64,000 nt of DNA from Porphyrobacter sp. (GTDB lineage: Bacteria; Pseudomonadota; Alphaproteobacteria; Sphingomonadales; Sphingomonadaceae). The position numbers and the translations under genes are program-made. Within the stretch, counting starts at the first letter, position 1. The number at the start of each line of letters is the position of its first letter. Location: NCBI GenBank assembly GCA_027533455.1, contig JAPZUC010000012.1, positions 1 to 64,000 of the forward strand. Direction: 5' to 3'. Below, piece after piece: positions 1 through 10,765 of this stretch. The notes beneath the pieces were generated by a model. It was given only the letters and a program-made list of their open reading frames with translations, made no database searches and was not told the origin of the DNA.

Positions 1-207
1 ATCGGTGGTGAAGCTGAGGCGGCCGGCCTTCACATTGGTCTCGACCAGCGCATCAAGGCCCGGCTCGTAGATCGGCATGATCCCGGCATGCAACCGGTCG
101 ATCTTGCCCTGATCCTTGTCGATGCACACCACGTCATGCCCGAAATCGGCAAAACACGCCCCCGACACCAGACCAACATAGCCCGATCCCACCATCGCAA
201 TCTTCAT
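1..207 (-). CDS. UDP-glucose/GDP-mannose dehydrogenase family protein, N-terminal part (truncated by window edge)
   Basis: Reverse strand from 207 reads [32 protein letters not shown]..., a classic Rossmann N-terminus of UDP-glucose 6-dehydrogenase. Confidence 0.9.
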   Translation of the reverse strand, partial: MKIAMVGSGYVGLVSGACFADFGHDVVCIDKDQGKIDRLHAGIMPIYEPGLDALVETNVKAGRLSFTTD

Positions 208-268
208 AAACCGTGATCCTCACGAGAAGTGGGCGCGGTAAGCACAGCCTGAAGCAAAGTGCCAGCGC

Positions 269-1030
269 CTATTGCAGTGCGGCGATCTTCGCGACTTCGG
301 TCAGTACCGGTTCGGCCCATTCGGGACGGCAGATCAGGAGATCGGGCATGTAGGTGTCAGCCTGATTATAGACCAGTGGACTGCCATCCATACGCGAACA
401 ATGGAGGCCATGCGCCCGCGCCACGGCGACCGGCGCGCAGCTGTCCCATTCGTACTGCCCGCCCGAGTGGAGGTAGACTTCTGCCTGCCCCAGCACCACC
501 GCCATCGCCTTAGCCCCGGCACTGCCCATCGGCACCAGTTCGCCGCCGAGGGCTGCCGCGACTGCCTCGGCCTCGCGCGCGGGGCGGGTGCGGCTGACGA
601 GGAAGCGGGGACGCTCCGCCATCGGCAGGAGGGCTCGCGGCGCGTCCGAACGCAGCACAACGCCGCCATCGAGCCCCGGCAGTGCAACCGCGCCGATGCT
701 TGCGACGCCGTCCACTGCAAGCGCGACGTGCACCGCCCAGTCGGCACGCTCTTCGCCATATTCGCGTGTGCCGTCGACCGGATCGACGATCCAGACGCGG
801 GACTTGCCGAGCCGCGCCGGATTGTCCTTCTCTTCTTCGGAGAGCAACCCGTCCTCAGGCCGCAGATGCCTGAGCGCATGGCACAGGAACTGGTTCGCTG
901 TTGCATCGCCGGCGTTGCCGAGCGCCTTGCCGTCGAACATCCCGCTCGCGCGCACCTCCATCAGGAGGCGCCCTGCATCGGCGGCAAGCCGCGCAGCAAG
1001 CTCCGCATCGGAAAGGCTGATCGCGCTCAT
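269..1030 (-). CDS. cysQ: 3'(2'),5'-bisphosphate nucleotidase, inositol monophosphatase family
   Basis: [12 protein letters not shown] and [14 protein letters not shown] motifs of the IMPase superfamily; overlaps the cysNC start. Confidence 0.88.
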   Translation of the reverse strand: MSAISLSDAELAARLAADAGRLLMEVRASGMFDGKALGNAGDATANQFLCHALRHLRPEDGLLSEEEKDNPARLGKSRVWIVDPVDGTREYGEERADWAVHVALAVDGVASIGAVALPGLDGGVVLRSDAPRALLPMAERPRFLVSRTRPAREAEAVAAALGGELVPMGSAGAKAMAVVLGQAEVYLHSGGQYEWDSCAPVAVARAHGLHCSRMDGSPLVYNQADTYMPDLLICRPEWAEPVLTEVAKIAALQ

Positions 1031-2940
1031 TTGAGGGGCAAGATCTGCTGGATGATGAAGCGCGCGGCTTCGACGGGCGTCATGTCCACCGTGTTCACGC
1101 GGATCTCCGGATTTTCGGGCGCTTCATAGGGGCTGTCGATTCCGGTGAAGTTCTTCAGCTGGCCGCTCCGCGCTTTCTTGTACAGACCCTTCACATCGCG
1201 CCCCTCGGCCACTTCAAGCGGGGTATCAACGAAGATCTCGATGAATTCGCCCTCGGCAAGCATTTCGCGCACCATCTGCCTTTCGGCGCGGAACGGCGAG
1301 ATGAAGGCGGTGAGCACGATCAGGCCCGCATCGGTCATCAGCTTGGCCATCTCGCCCACGCGGCGGATGTTCTCGATCCGGTCGGCCTCGGTGAAGCCGA
1401 GATCGCGGTTGAGGCCGTGGCGCACGTTGTCGCCGTCCAGCAGGAAGGTGTGGCGGTTCATCAGGAACAGCTGCTTTTCGACCTCGTTGGCGATGGTCGA
1501 CTTGCCGCTGCCTGATAGGCCCGTAAACCACAGCACCCGCGGCTTCTGGTTCTTCATTCCGGCGTGGTCCTCACGCGAGATGCTGACCGGCTGCCAGTGG
1601 ACATTGTCCGCTCGGCGCAGGCTGAAGTCGATCATCCCCGCAGCGACCGTGGCGTTGGTGAACTTGTCGATCAGGATGAACCCGCCGAGCTCGCGATTGG
1701 CGGCATAGGGTTCGAACGCGATCGGACGGTCAGTGGCGAACTCCGCCACGCCGATGCTGTTGAGGCCAAGGGTCTTGGCCGCGAGATGTTCGAGGCTGTT
1801 GACGTCGATCTCGTACTCGGGCTGCTGCACCGTCGCGGTGACCATCTGGGTGCCGAGCTTGAGCCAGTAGCCGCGGCCGGGCTTCAGCGCCTCCTCGTCC
1901 ATCCACACCAATGTCGCGCGGAACTGGTCGGAGGCTTGGGGCGGATCGCCCGCTGCCGCGATCAGATCGCCGCGCGAGCAATCGACCTCGTCGGCGAGGG
2001 TCAGGGTGACGGACTGGCCGGCCACCGCTTCGTCGAGATCGCCGTCGAAGGTGACGATTCGTGTGACGGTACTGGTCTTGCCCGAAGGCACGATCCGTAC
2101 AGCATCGCCCGGGCGAATGGTGCCGCTGGCCATCTGGCCGGCAAAGCCGCGGAAGTCGAGATTGGGGCGATTGACCCACTGCACGGGCATACGGAATGGC
2201 TGGGCTTGCGCCGCTGCGGCATCGACTTCGACGTCTTCGAGATGCGCGATCAGCGCGGGGCCGCCATACCACGGCGTGTTGGCGGACGGTGCGACGGTGA
2301 TATTGTCTCCCTTGAAGCCTGAGATCGGGATCGCGGTGAATTGCTCGATGCCGATGCTGGCTGCAAAACTGCGGTAATCGGCGACGATGCTGTCAAACAC
2401 CGACTGGTCGTAGCCCACCAGATCCATCTTGTTCACTGCCAGCACCACGTGGCGGATGCCGAGCAGTTGGACGAGATAGGAGTGCCGCCGCGTCTGCTGC
2501 AGCATGCCCTTGCGCGCGTCGATCAGGATGACGGCCAGATCGGCGGTCGAGGCGCCGGTCACCATGTTGCGGGTATATTGTTCGTGCCCCGGCGTGTCGG
2601 CGACAATGAACTTGCGCTTTTCGGTGGTGAAGAAGCGGTAGGCGACATCGATGGTGATGCCCTGCTCGCGCTCGGCAGCGAGGCCATCGACCAGTAGCGC
2701 GAAGTCGATCTCCTCGCCTTGCGTGCCGTGCTTGATGCTGTCGCTTTCCAGCGCGGCGAGCTGGTCTTCGAAGATCATCTTGGAATCGTAAAGCAGCCGC
2801 CCGATCAGGGTCGACTTGCCATCATCCACGCTGCCGCAGGTGATAAAACGCAGCAGGCTCTTGTGCTGGTGCTGATGGAGATAGGCGTCGATATCCTCGG
2901 CGATCAGGGCATCGGTCTGGAAGCTGGAGGGGGTGTCCAT
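1027..2940 (-). CDS. cysNC: Bifunctional sulfate adenylyltransferase subunit 1 / adenylylsulfate kinase
   Basis: GTPase motifs ([34 protein letters not shown]) followed by APS kinase ([35 protein letters not shown]). Confidence 0.97.
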   Translation of the reverse strand: MDTPSSFQTDALIAEDIDAYLHQHQHKSLLRFITCGSVDDGKSTLIGRLLYDSKMIFEDQLAALESDSIKHGTQGEEIDFALLVDGLAAEREQGITIDVAYRFFTTEKRKFIVADTPGHEQYTRNMVTGASTADLAVILIDARKGMLQQTRRHSYLVQLLGIRHVVLAVNKMDLVGYDQSVFDSIVADYRSFAASIGIEQFTAIPISGFKGDNITVAPSANTPWYGGPALIAHLEDVEVDAAAAQAQPFRMPVQWVNRPNLDFRGFAGQMASGTIRPGDAVRIVPSGKTSTVTRIVTFDGDLDEAVAGQSVTLTLADEVDCSRGDLIAAAGDPPQASDQFRATLVWMDEEALKPGRGYWLKLGTQMVTATVQQPEYEIDVNSLEHLAAKTLGLNSIGVAEFATDRPIAFEPYAANRELGGFILIDKFTNATVAAGMIDFSLRRADNVHWQPVSISREDHAGMKNQKPRVLWFTGLSGSGKSTIANEVEKQLFLMNRHTFLLDGDNVRHGLNRDLGFTEADRIENIRRVGEMAKLMTDAGLIVLTAFISPFRAERQMVREMLAEGEFIEIFVDTPLEVAEGRDVKGLYKKARSGQLKNFTGIDSPYEAPENPEIRVNTVDMTPVEAARFIIQQILPLK

Positions 2941-3842
2941 CAGAAGTACCCCTCCTGCTTCTTGTCTTCCATGCTGGCCGCCTGACCCTTGTCGATCGCT
3001 CGGCCCTGGCGTTCCGAACCGGTGGCGAGCAACATTTCCTGGATGATGTCGTTCATCGCGGTCGCTTCGCTCTCGGTTGCGCCGGTCAGCGGGTAGCAGC
3101 CCAGCGTACGGAAGCGTACAGGGCGCGTCACCGGCTGCTCGCCATCCTCCAGCCGGAAGCGTTCGTCATCCACCACTAGGATCATCCCGTCGCGCTCCAC
3201 GGTGGGGCGCGGCTTCGAAAAATATAGCGGCACGATGTCGATCTTTTCCAGCGCGATATATTGCCAGATGTCGAGCTCGGTCCAGTTCGAGATCGGGAAT
3301 ACGCGGATGCTTTCGCCCTTGGCCTTCTTGGCGTTGTAGAGGTTCCACAGTTCCGGGCGCTGGTTCTTCGGGTTCCAGCGGTGGCTTGCACTGCGAAACG
3401 AGAAGATGCGTTCTTTCGCGCGCGCCTTTTCCTCGTCACGCCGCCCGCCGCCGAAGGCTGCGTCAAACCCGTGGGCGGATAAGGCGCGCTTCAGGGGATC
3501 GGTGAGTTGGGCCTGCGAATAGAGCGCGCTGCCGGTGTCGAAGGGGTTGATCCCCTGCGCCTCGGCGTCATCGTTCTGGGCAATGATAAGCTTCAGCCCG
3601 TATTCGCGCACAGTCTTGTCGCGGTGGGCCAGAAGGTCGGCAAAATCCCACCCGCTCGCCACGTGCAGCATCGGGAAGGGCGGGGGCGCGGGGTAGAAGG
3701 CCTTGCGTGCCAGATGCAGCATCACCGAGCTGTCCTTGCCCACAGAATAGAGCATCACCGGATTCTCGGCCTCGGCCACGACCTCGCGGAAGATGTGGAT
3801 GCTTTCGGCTTCGAGCCGTTCGAGATGGGTAAGCGAGCGCAT
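2940..3842 (-). CDS. cysD: Sulfate adenylyltransferase subunit 2
   Basis: [21 protein letters not shown]...[17 protein letters not shown]; stop overlaps the cysNC start. Confidence 0.96.
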   Translation of the reverse strand: MRSLTHLERLEAESIHIFREVVAEAENPVMLYSVGKDSSVMLHLARKAFYPAPPPFPMLHVASGWDFADLLAHRDKTVREYGLKLIIAQNDDAEAQGINPFDTGSALYSQAQLTDPLKRALSAHGFDAAFGGGRRDEEKARAKERIFSFRSASHRWNPKNQRPELWNLYNAKKAKGESIRVFPISNWTELDIWQYIALEKIDIVPLYFSKPRPTVERDGMILVVDDERFRLEDGEQPVTRPVRFRTLGCYPLTGATESEATAMNDIIQEMLLATGSERQGRAIDKGQAASMEDKKQEGYF

Positions 3843-4003
3843 GTTGGTGCAGTTAGACGCTGAAATCCTGCTCACAAGCAAGTTTGCCTTTTGTATGACC
3901 AAGGGGAGGCTTGGGGAAGGGGGGTGCTCCGGGTGCTGACAATGTGGAGACTTGCCCTTGGATATGCGGCTTGCGTAAGGTTCCTCCGCAAAGGGAGAGA
4001 TTT

Positions 4004-5086
4004 ATGAGCCAGCCTAACGGGCCGCTGACGGGCCTTCGCGTTCTCGAATTCGCCGGTATCGGGCCTGGCCCGCACGTCGCGATGCTGCTGGCTGATCTTG
4101 GCGCGGAAGTGGTGCGGATCGACCGTCCGGGCGGCGGGGTCAGCAATCCGGTGGTCGAGCGCGCCCGGCACCGGCTGGCGCTCGATCTCAAGAGCGAGGA
4201 AGGCCGCGCCGCAGTGATCGCTGCCGCCGCCAGTGCCGACGTGCTGATCGAAGGCTTTCGCCCGGGCGTGATGGAGCGGCTGGGTCTGGGGCCTGATGCA
4301 CTGCTCGAAGCCAACCCGCGCCTTGTCTATGCCCGCATGACCGGCTGGGGGCAGGATGGTCCGCTGGCGCAGGCTGCCGGGCACGACATCAACTATATCG
4401 CCATCACCGGCGCGCTGGCGGCGGTCGGCAAGGCGGGCGAAACCGCGACCCCGCCGCAGAACCTCGTCGGCGATTTCGGCGGCGGGTCGATGTATTGCGC
4501 GTTCGGGATCATGGCGGCGCTCTATGAACGCGAGCGTTCGGGCAAGGGCCAGGTGGTCGATGCCGCGATCGTCGACGGGGCGACCAGCCTGATGAGCTTC
4601 TTCTTCGGCGTGCGCCACCTTCCGCACCTGTCCACGACACGCGGCAAGGGGATGCTCGGCGGAGCGGCGCATTTCTACCGCTGCTTCGCGTGTGCGGACG
4701 GCAAGGAAATTTCGCTCGGGTCGATAGAGCCGCAGTTCTATGCCGAGATGCTCAAGCGGGCCGGCGCTCCCGAGGAGTTGGCGCAGGCGCAGATGAACCC
4801 TGCCAACTGGGACGATTATGCCCACAAGCTGGCGGCTCTGTTCCTCACCAAGACGCAGGCCGAATGGTGTGATCTGCTCGAAGGCACCGATGCCTGCTTC
4901 GCGCCCGTCCTCGGCATCGAGGAAGCGCGCGAGCATCCGCACATGAAGGCGCGCGGGGCTTACGTGGAGCATGACGGCGCATGGCACACCGCCCCCGCCC
5001 CCCGCTTCAGCCGCACGCCGGGCGCTGTCCGATCCAGCGCCGATGACGGTGCAGACGTGGTCGCGCGCTGGACGGAGCAGGCCTGA
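4004..5086 (+). CDS. CaiB/BaiF family CoA transferase
   Basis: [33 protein letters not shown]...; start chosen at ATG 4004 inside the longer ORF. Confidence 0.93.
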   Translation: MSQPNGPLTGLRVLEFAGIGPGPHVAMLLADLGAEVVRIDRPGGGVSNPVVERARHRLALDLKSEEGRAAVIAAAASADVLIEGFRPGVMERLGLGPDALLEANPRLVYARMTGWGQDGPLAQAAGHDINYIAITGALAAVGKAGETATPPQNLVGDFGGGSMYCAFGIMAALYERERSGKGQVVDAAIVDGATSLMSFFFGVRHLPHLSTTRGKGMLGGAAHFYRCFACADGKEISLGSIEPQFYAEMLKRAGAPEELAQAQMNPANWDDYAHKLAALFLTKTQAEWCDLLEGTDACFAPVLGIEEAREHPHMKARGAYVEHDGAWHTAPAPRFSRTPGAVRSSADDGADVVARWTEQA

Positions 5087-5541
5087 TGGCGGGCAAGTTC
5101 TTCGACGAATGGCAGGTTGGCGAGCGGATCGAGCATCCGATCCGTCGCACCGTGACAGAGACCGATAATCTGCTGTTCTCGACTATGACGCACAACCCGC
5201 AACCGCTTCACATTGATGTCGAGGCCGCCAAGGCGAGCGGGTTCGGGCAGATCCTCGTCAATTCCACCTTCACCTTCAGCCTGCTGGTCGGGCTGTCGGT
5301 GGGGGAAACGACGCTGGGAACGCTGGTCGCCAATCTCGGGTTCGACAAGGTGGTGACGCCCCATCCGGTGTTCATCGGCGATACCCTGTGCGCCGCGAGC
5401 GAGGTCAAGGAACTGCGTGCGAGCAAGTCGCGCCCGGATGCCGGGATCGTCACCTTCATTCACGAACTAACGAACCAGCGCGGCGAAGTGGTGTGCCGCT
5501 GCGAGCGTTCGGCGCTGCTTCAGCGCAAGCCAGCGGCTTGA
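5086..5541 (+). CDS. MaoC family dehydratase
   Basis: [33 protein letters not shown] hot-dog hydratase motif; overlaps the CoA transferase stop. Confidence 0.92.
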   Translation: MAGKFFDEWQVGERIEHPIRRTVTETDNLLFSTMTHNPQPLHIDVEAAKASGFGQILVNSTFTFSLLVGLSVGETTLGTLVANLGFDKVVTPHPVFIGDTLCAASEVKELRASKSRPDAGIVTFIHELTNQRGEVVCRCERSALLQRKPAA

Positions 5542-5595
5542 CGAAAGCCCTCGCTCCCGCGCACATTCGGCGCGGGAGATGAGGGGAGACTATTC

Positions 5596-7554
5596 GTGCA
5601 GATGACTTGGGCACAGCGGGCGGCCAGATTGGCTGCGGCAAGCCTGTTGACGATTGCCTTGGCGGGATGCGGGGGCGAGGCATCGCTTGCTCCAGAAAAG
5701 ACCGGCAATGGTGAGAATACGATCAAGCTCGCCGAGTTTCCCGACCGGCCCTATTGGGGCGATACGCACCTGCACACCGACAATTCGATCGACGCCTTTG
5801 GCTTCGGCTTAAGGCTGGGGCCGGAAGATGCGTTGCGTTTCGCCCGCGGCGAGGCTGTGACCGCCACCACCGGCGGCAAGGCGCAGCTCGACCGCCCGCT
5901 CGACTTTCTGGTGATCGCCGATCACTCGGACGGCATGGGCGCCACCCGGCGGCTTTATGATGCCTCGCGCTGGTATGTGAAATGGGTGATCCGCGACGAG
6001 ACCGTGCTGCGCTGGTACGATCTGATGCACGAAGGCCCCGAAGGTTCGCAGCGCGCCATCGCCGAACTGATTACCGCGGCGGCAAATGGGACGCTTCCCG
6101 AAGCTTTCAGCGATCCCGAAAAGGCGCGCGAGGGCACCGAAGACCTCTGGAACACCCAGCTAGGCTTGCTCGATCGCTATAACGAGCCGGGCGTGTTCAC
6201 CGCCTTTGCCGGGTTCGAATGGACATTGATGCCCGATGGCAACAATCTCCACCGCGTGGTGATGTTCCGCGACGGCAGTGACCGCACGCGGCAGACGCTG
6301 CCGCTCGCTGGGATCGATGGCAAAGTCGAACAGCTGTGGGATTACATGGAGGCCTACGAGAAGGACACCGGCGGCAAGGTGCTGGCAATCCCGCACAACT
6401 CCAATCTGTCGAACGGGCTCATGTTCGAAATGACGCAGGCCGATGGTTCGCCGATGACGGCGGCCTACGCGAAGCGCCGGGCCGCGGCCGAGCCGGTGGT
6501 CGAAGCGACCCAGATCAAGGGTGATAGCGAAACCCACCCCTTCCTTTCGCCCAATGACGAGATGGCAGGCTTCGGCGTCAAGGGCTGGGAACTCGGCAAC
6601 CTGCCGCTTACCGCGCAGAGCTCGCCGGAAATGTATGCCGGCAATTATGTCCGATCGGCCCTGCTCCGCGGGCTTTCGCTGGAGGCGCAGCTGGGGGTCA
6701 ATCCCTATGCCTTCGGCCTGATCGGATCGACCGACAGCCACACCGCGCTTTCGACCGGCAATGAGGACAATTTCTTCGGCAAGCACACCGGTAACGAACC
6801 AGCCTACAAGGACCGGGCGATGCAGCCGCAGAACCTCGGCACGCGGCAGGGGCGGTTCGGCTGGCACTATCTGGCGGGCGGCTATGCTGCGGCCTGGGCG
6901 AGGGGCAACACCCGAGCGGAAATCTTCGATGCCTTCCGTCGGCGTGAGGTCTACGCCACCACCGGCCCGCGCATGACAGTGCGGATCTTCGGCGGGTTCG
7001 ATTTTTCCGACAAGGACTGGAGCGGCGACTGGGTGCGCGCGGGCTATACCCGCGGCGTGCCGATGGGCGGCGAGTTGACCGACCAGGGCAGCGCGCCGAC
7101 CTTCCTGATCAGCGCGCTCAAGGACCCAGACGGCGCCAATCTTGATCGCGTACAGGTGGTCAAGGGCTGGCTTGATGCGAGCGGTGCGATGCGCGAGAAG
7201 GTCTATGACGTGGTCTGGAGCGACATGGCCAAGCGTCCGCGCACTGCGAAGGGCCTGACCCCGGTCGGCGATACGGTCAACCGCAAGGACGCGACCTACA
7301 CCAACACCATCGGCGCGGGCGAACTGCGCGCCGCCTGGACCGATCCCGATTACGCCAAGGGCCAGCGCGCGTTCTATTATGTGCGCGTGCTCGAAATCCC
7401 GACCCCGCGCTGGACGCTGTTCGATGCGGTGCGCTTCGGCTTCCAACTGACGGGCGAGGCGCTCAAGGACGCGGTGGCGCAGGAACGCGCCTATACCTCG
7501 CCGATCTGGCTCAAACCTCAAGGCGGCAAGGTTCAAGGTAAGGGGACGACGTGA
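5596..7554 (+). CDS. DUF3604 domain-containing putative lipoprotein
   Basis: Lipobox-like LTIALAGCGG; PHP-like metal motif YWGDTHLHTDNSIDAFGFG; IADHSDG; GSTDSHTA. Confidence 0.9.
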   Translation: MQMTWAQRAARLAAASLLTIALAGCGGEASLAPEKTGNGENTIKLAEFPDRPYWGDTHLHTDNSIDAFGFGLRLGPEDALRFARGEAVTATTGGKAQLDRPLDFLVIADHSDGMGATRRLYDASRWYVKWVIRDETVLRWYDLMHEGPEGSQRAIAELITAAANGTLPEAFSDPEKAREGTEDLWNTQLGLLDRYNEPGVFTAFAGFEWTLMPDGNNLHRVVMFRDGSDRTRQTLPLAGIDGKVEQLWDYMEAYEKDTGGKVLAIPHNSNLSNGLMFEMTQADGSPMTAAYAKRRAAAEPVVEATQIKGDSETHPFLSPNDEMAGFGVKGWELGNLPLTAQSSPEMYAGNYVRSALLRGLSLEAQLGVNPYAFGLIGSTDSHTALSTGNEDNFFGKHTGNEPAYKDRAMQPQNLGTRQGRFGWHYLAGGYAAAWARGNTRAEIFDAFRRREVYATTGPRMTVRIFGGFDFSDKDWSGDWVRAGYTRGVPMGGELTDQGSAPTFLISALKDPDGANLDRVQVVKGWLDASGAMREKVYDVVWSDMAKRPRTAKGLTPVGDTVNRKDATYTNTIGAGELRAAWTDPDYAKGQRAFYYVRVLEIPTPRWTLFDAVRFGFQLTGEALKDAVAQERAYTSPIWLKPQGGKVQGKGTT

Positions 7555-8339
7555 CGCTTCCTGCCTGGACCCGCGAGCCGCTGGTCCACTTTCTGGCGCT
7601 TGGGGCGCTGCTCTATGTCGCGCTGACATGGGGCGGAAGCCCACCCGATCCCTCCAGCCGTGTGATCAATGTCGACAAGGCGCAGCAGGCGCAGCTCGCG
7701 CTCGGCTTCGAGCGGGTGATGGGCCGCGCCCCCACCGATGCTGAGCTGGACGAACGCATTGCCCGCTACGTGCGCGAGGAGGTGCTCTACCGCGAGGCGC
7801 TGCGGCTCGGGCTCGATCAGGATGATGCGGTGGTGCGCCAGCGCATGGTCGCCAAGATGGATATGACCGCCAGCGCCGCGGCCGAATTGGTCGAGCCCGA
7901 CGAGGCGACCTTGCGGGCCTATCTCGAGGCAAACCGCGCGCGCTATGCCGGAACGCGGGTGGTGAGCTTTGCCCAGCGCCTTTACCCGAGCGAGGCAGCG
8001 GCGCGGGCGGGGATTGTCAGCGGTGCCGATGCAGGCACGCCGACCAGCCTGCCACCGGCCATGACCGATGCGCCGATGCACGAGGTCGAGGCACGCTTCG
8101 GCAAACAATTCGCCGATGGGCTTGCGGGGCTGAAGCCCTCGGCAAGCTGGCAGGGCCCGATCCCCTCGGGCTTCGGCTGGCACATTGTCCGCCTGACCGC
8201 GCAGGCCGAGGCCGCGGCCGATTTCAATACGCTCCGCCTACGGCTGGCGAATGACTGGCGCGCCGAGCAGATCGCGCGGGCCCAGGATCGCGCTTATGCG
8301 ATCCTCAAGAGCGCCTACCGGGTCGATATCGCCCGATGA
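7551..8339 (+). CDS. Peptidylprolyl isomerase, parvulin type, membrane anchored
   Basis: GTG start; single N-terminal TM; parvulin-like C-terminus SGFGWHIVRLTAQ; 4-nt overlaps with both neighbours. Confidence 0.8.
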   Translation: MTLPAWTREPLVHFLALGALLYVALTWGGSPPDPSSRVINVDKAQQAQLALGFERVMGRAPTDAELDERIARYVREEVLYREALRLGLDQDDAVVRQRMVAKMDMTASAAAELVEPDEATLRAYLEANRARYAGTRVVSFAQRLYPSEAAARAGIVSGADAGTPTSLPPAMTDAPMHEVEARFGKQFADGLAGLKPSASWQGPIPSGFGWHIVRLTAQAEAAADFNTLRLRLANDWRAEQIARAQDRAYAILKSAYRVDIAR

Positions 8340-9337
8340 GCAGGGTTCTGTGCAAGCTGCTGGCGCTGTGTCTCGCGCTGCTCGCAGCGCCGGCCAGCGC
8401 GGATGAACTGCGCCCGGCGGTGATCGAACTGGCCGAGCGCGAAGGCGGGGCTTGGGTGCTCGAATGGAAGCTGCCCGTCGCTGTCTCGCGCGGGCAGGAT
8501 GCCGCCCCGCTTGCCCTACCGGTGTTCCCCAAGGCCTGCACCCCGGTTGGCGCGCCGGTGCAGCGTGCGGCGGCGCTGGCCTCACTCGGACGTCAGGAGC
8601 TGCGCTGTGCAGGGGATCTGGCGGGCCAGACCTTCGGGCTCAGCGAACTGGTTGGCGGGGCCGATGCGATTGCGCGCGTGATCCCGCTTGAGCGTCCGGC
8701 GCAAACCTTCCGCCTCACCCCTGCTGCGCCCACGGTCGTAATCGCGGCCGAACCGAGCATGCTTCAGGTGGTGCGCGACTATCTCGTGATCGGTGCCGAG
8801 CACATCCTGTTCGGCTGGGACCACCTGCTGTTCGTGATCGCGCTGGTGCTGCTGGTGCGCGTGGGCTGGGCGGTGGTGAAAGCGGCAACGGCCTTCACGC
8901 TCGCCCATTCGATCACGCTGGTGGCGACGAGCCTGGGCTATGCGGGCCTGCCTTCGCGCCCGGTCGAGGCGCTGATTGCGCTCTCGATCGTGTTCCTTGC
9001 GGTGGAAGTGGCGATCGTGCTCCGAACGCCGGAGCGGCACACCTTCACCCGGCGCTTTCCGTGGGTGGTGGCCTTCGCCTTCGGGCTGGTGCACGGCTTC
9101 GGCTTTGCAGGGGCCCTCGCGGAGATCGGCCTGCCGCAGGGCGACATCGTCACTGCGTTGCTGGCCTTCAACCTCGGAGTTGAGGCGGGTCAGTTGCTGA
9201 TCATCGGCGGCGTGCTCGCATTGCTGGCGGGCCTGGAGCGGGCCCTGCCCCGCCTCGAAGTGCCAGCATTGCGGATGTCGACCTATGCGATCGGCGGAAT
9301 CGCCAGCTTTTGGCTGATCGAGCGCGTGATCGGCTAG
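8336..9337 (+). CDS. HupE/UreJ family membrane protein
   Basis: GAEHILFGWDHLLFVIALVLLV, FTLAHSITLVATSLG, GLVHGFGFAGALAEIGLP motifs. Confidence 0.88.
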   Translation: MSRVLCKLLALCLALLAAPASADELRPAVIELAEREGGAWVLEWKLPVAVSRGQDAAPLALPVFPKACTPVGAPVQRAAALASLGRQELRCAGDLAGQTFGLSELVGGADAIARVIPLERPAQTFRLTPAAPTVVIAAEPSMLQVVRDYLVIGAEHILFGWDHLLFVIALVLLVRVGWAVVKAATAFTLAHSITLVATSLGYAGLPSRPVEALIALSIVFLAVEVAIVLRTPERHTFTRRFPWVVAFAFGLVHGFGFAGALAEIGLPQGDIVTALLAFNLGVEAGQLLIIGGVLALLAGLERALPRLEVPALRMSTYAIGGIASFWLIERVIG

Positions 9338-10761
9338 TCGGTCTCAACCTCGCCGCCGAGTGCCTGCCACAGCAGGATGCGCGCGCGGGCGGCCCGGCCT
9401 TGTGCCGCAGCAGCGCGTTCCCCACTGGCATCGGCGGCACGGCGCGCTTCGAGCACTTCGAGGAAGCTCGCAAGGCCTGCGCGGTAGCGGGTGTCGGCGA
9501 GCGATGCGGCGCGTTCCAGCTGATCGCGCTCATCGATCGCCAGTGCTGCCTCGGCATCGGTGGCGGCGACCAGTCCATAGGCGGCCTCGGCATCGCCTAG
9601 CGCCTGAAACACTGCCCCGCGATAGGCGGCAAAGGCAGCGCGCTTGTCAGCCGCAGAGGCATCGATCTGCGATCCGACCCGCCCGAAATCCAGCACCGGC
9701 CAGGCAATCGCGCCCGTGAGTGTGCCGACCAGCGAATCCTCGTCGAAGAAATCTTCGGGATCGAAGGCGAGCAGCCCGATCACCCCCGATAAGGTGATGC
9801 GCGGGAAGCGTGCGCGCGCGGCAGCGGCGAGATCGGCATCGCTGGCGGTAAGGTTCGCGGCGGCAGCGGCCACGTCGGGCCGGTTGGCCAGCAGTTCCGA
9901 AGGCAGCGCTGCCGGTGCAGCAGCCGGCGCCAGCGCGGGCGGAGCGCTTGCCAGCGCGGCGCGGACGCTGGCGGCATCCTGCCCGGTCAGCGTGACCAGC
10001 CGGCCGACCAGCCGCACCCGCTCGCTTTCAAGCGCGGCACTGCGGCTTTGCGACGATCGCGCAGTCGCTTCGGCGCGGATGCGGTCGAGCCCCGGTGCGA
10101 TCCCGGCATCCTCGCGCACCTTGGCGAGCGCGGCGAGCCGCTCGGCAGCGGCGACGTCGGCGGCAATCGCGGCGGCGCGCGCATCGAGCGTCCGCCAGTC
10201 GGTCACGCTTGCTGCGATCTCGGCCAGCAGCGCCAGTCGCACGCCCTGTGCCTGCGCGCTGGCGGCATCGATGCGGGCAAGGGCGGCGCGTTCCTGCGCC
10301 TTCAGCCGTCCGAAAATGTCCGGATCCCAGCTCGCGGTGATGTTGGCACCGTATGAAGTCTGCTCTTCAGGGATGAAACCCTGTTGGCCGGCCTGCCCGA
10401 ACTGGGCGGTGTTGATGCGGTTGCGGCGGACATTGCCGTCAGCGGTGATGTTGGGCAGGCGTTCCGCTCCGGCGCGGCGGGCCCCTGCGCGGGCGCTTTC
10501 GATCCGCGCGAGTGCTTCGGCGAGGCTCGGCGCGTCGCTGATCGCGGCTGTCGACAGCGTGCGATAGGCCGGATCGGCATTCGGCATAAGTTCCGCCAAC
10601 CCGGCTCCCGTCCGCGCATCGGGGGTGTAGAAGAAGGCGGCAGGCAGATCCGGCGTCGGCGTCGCGATCTCGGGCGCGGGATGCATCACGCAGCCTGCCA
10701 GTGCGAGCGGCAACAGCGCGCTCGCGGCCAGCGCGCGGATCGGGGTGGCGGAGCGCGGCAT
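9334..10761 (-). CDS. Efflux transporter outer membrane factor, NodT family lipoprotein
   Basis: LPLALAGCVMHPAPEI lipobox; ADGNVRRNRINTAQFG; ASWDPDIFGRLKAQERAALAR; LLANRPDVAAAAANL. Confidence 0.92.
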   Translation of the reverse strand: MPRSATPIRALAASALLPLALAGCVMHPAPEIATPTPDLPAAFFYTPDARTGAGLAELMPNADPAYRTLSTAAISDAPSLAEALARIESARAGARRAGAERLPNITADGNVRRNRINTAQFGQAGQQGFIPEEQTSYGANITASWDPDIFGRLKAQERAALARIDAASAQAQGVRLALLAEIAASVTDWRTLDARAAAIAADVAAAERLAALAKVREDAGIAPGLDRIRAEATARSSQSRSAALESERVRLVGRLVTLTGQDAASVRAALASAPPALAPAAAPAALPSELLANRPDVAAAAANLTASDADLAAAARARFPRITLSGVIGLLAFDPEDFFDEDSLVGTLTGAIAWPVLDFGRVGSQIDASAADKRAAFAAYRGAVFQALGDAEAAYGLVAATDAEAALAIDERDQLERAASLADTRYRAGLASFLEVLEARRAADASGERAAAAQGRAARARILLWQALGGEVETD

Positions 10762-10765
10762 CTGC

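Noticed and set aside
272-1129. Long plus-strand ORF of 285 aa opposite cysQ
   Set aside because: Antisense shadow of a well-supported cysQ gene in GC-rich DNA; Cys/Arg/His-rich with no recognisable domain.
3872-4987. 371-aa minus-strand ORF opposite the CoA transferase
   Set aside because: Codon-bias shadow ORF; the plus strand encodes a clear CaiB/BaiF protein.
6160-7644. 494-aa minus-strand ORF opposite the DUF3604 gene
   Set aside because: Shadow ORF with His/Arg-rich composition and no domain.
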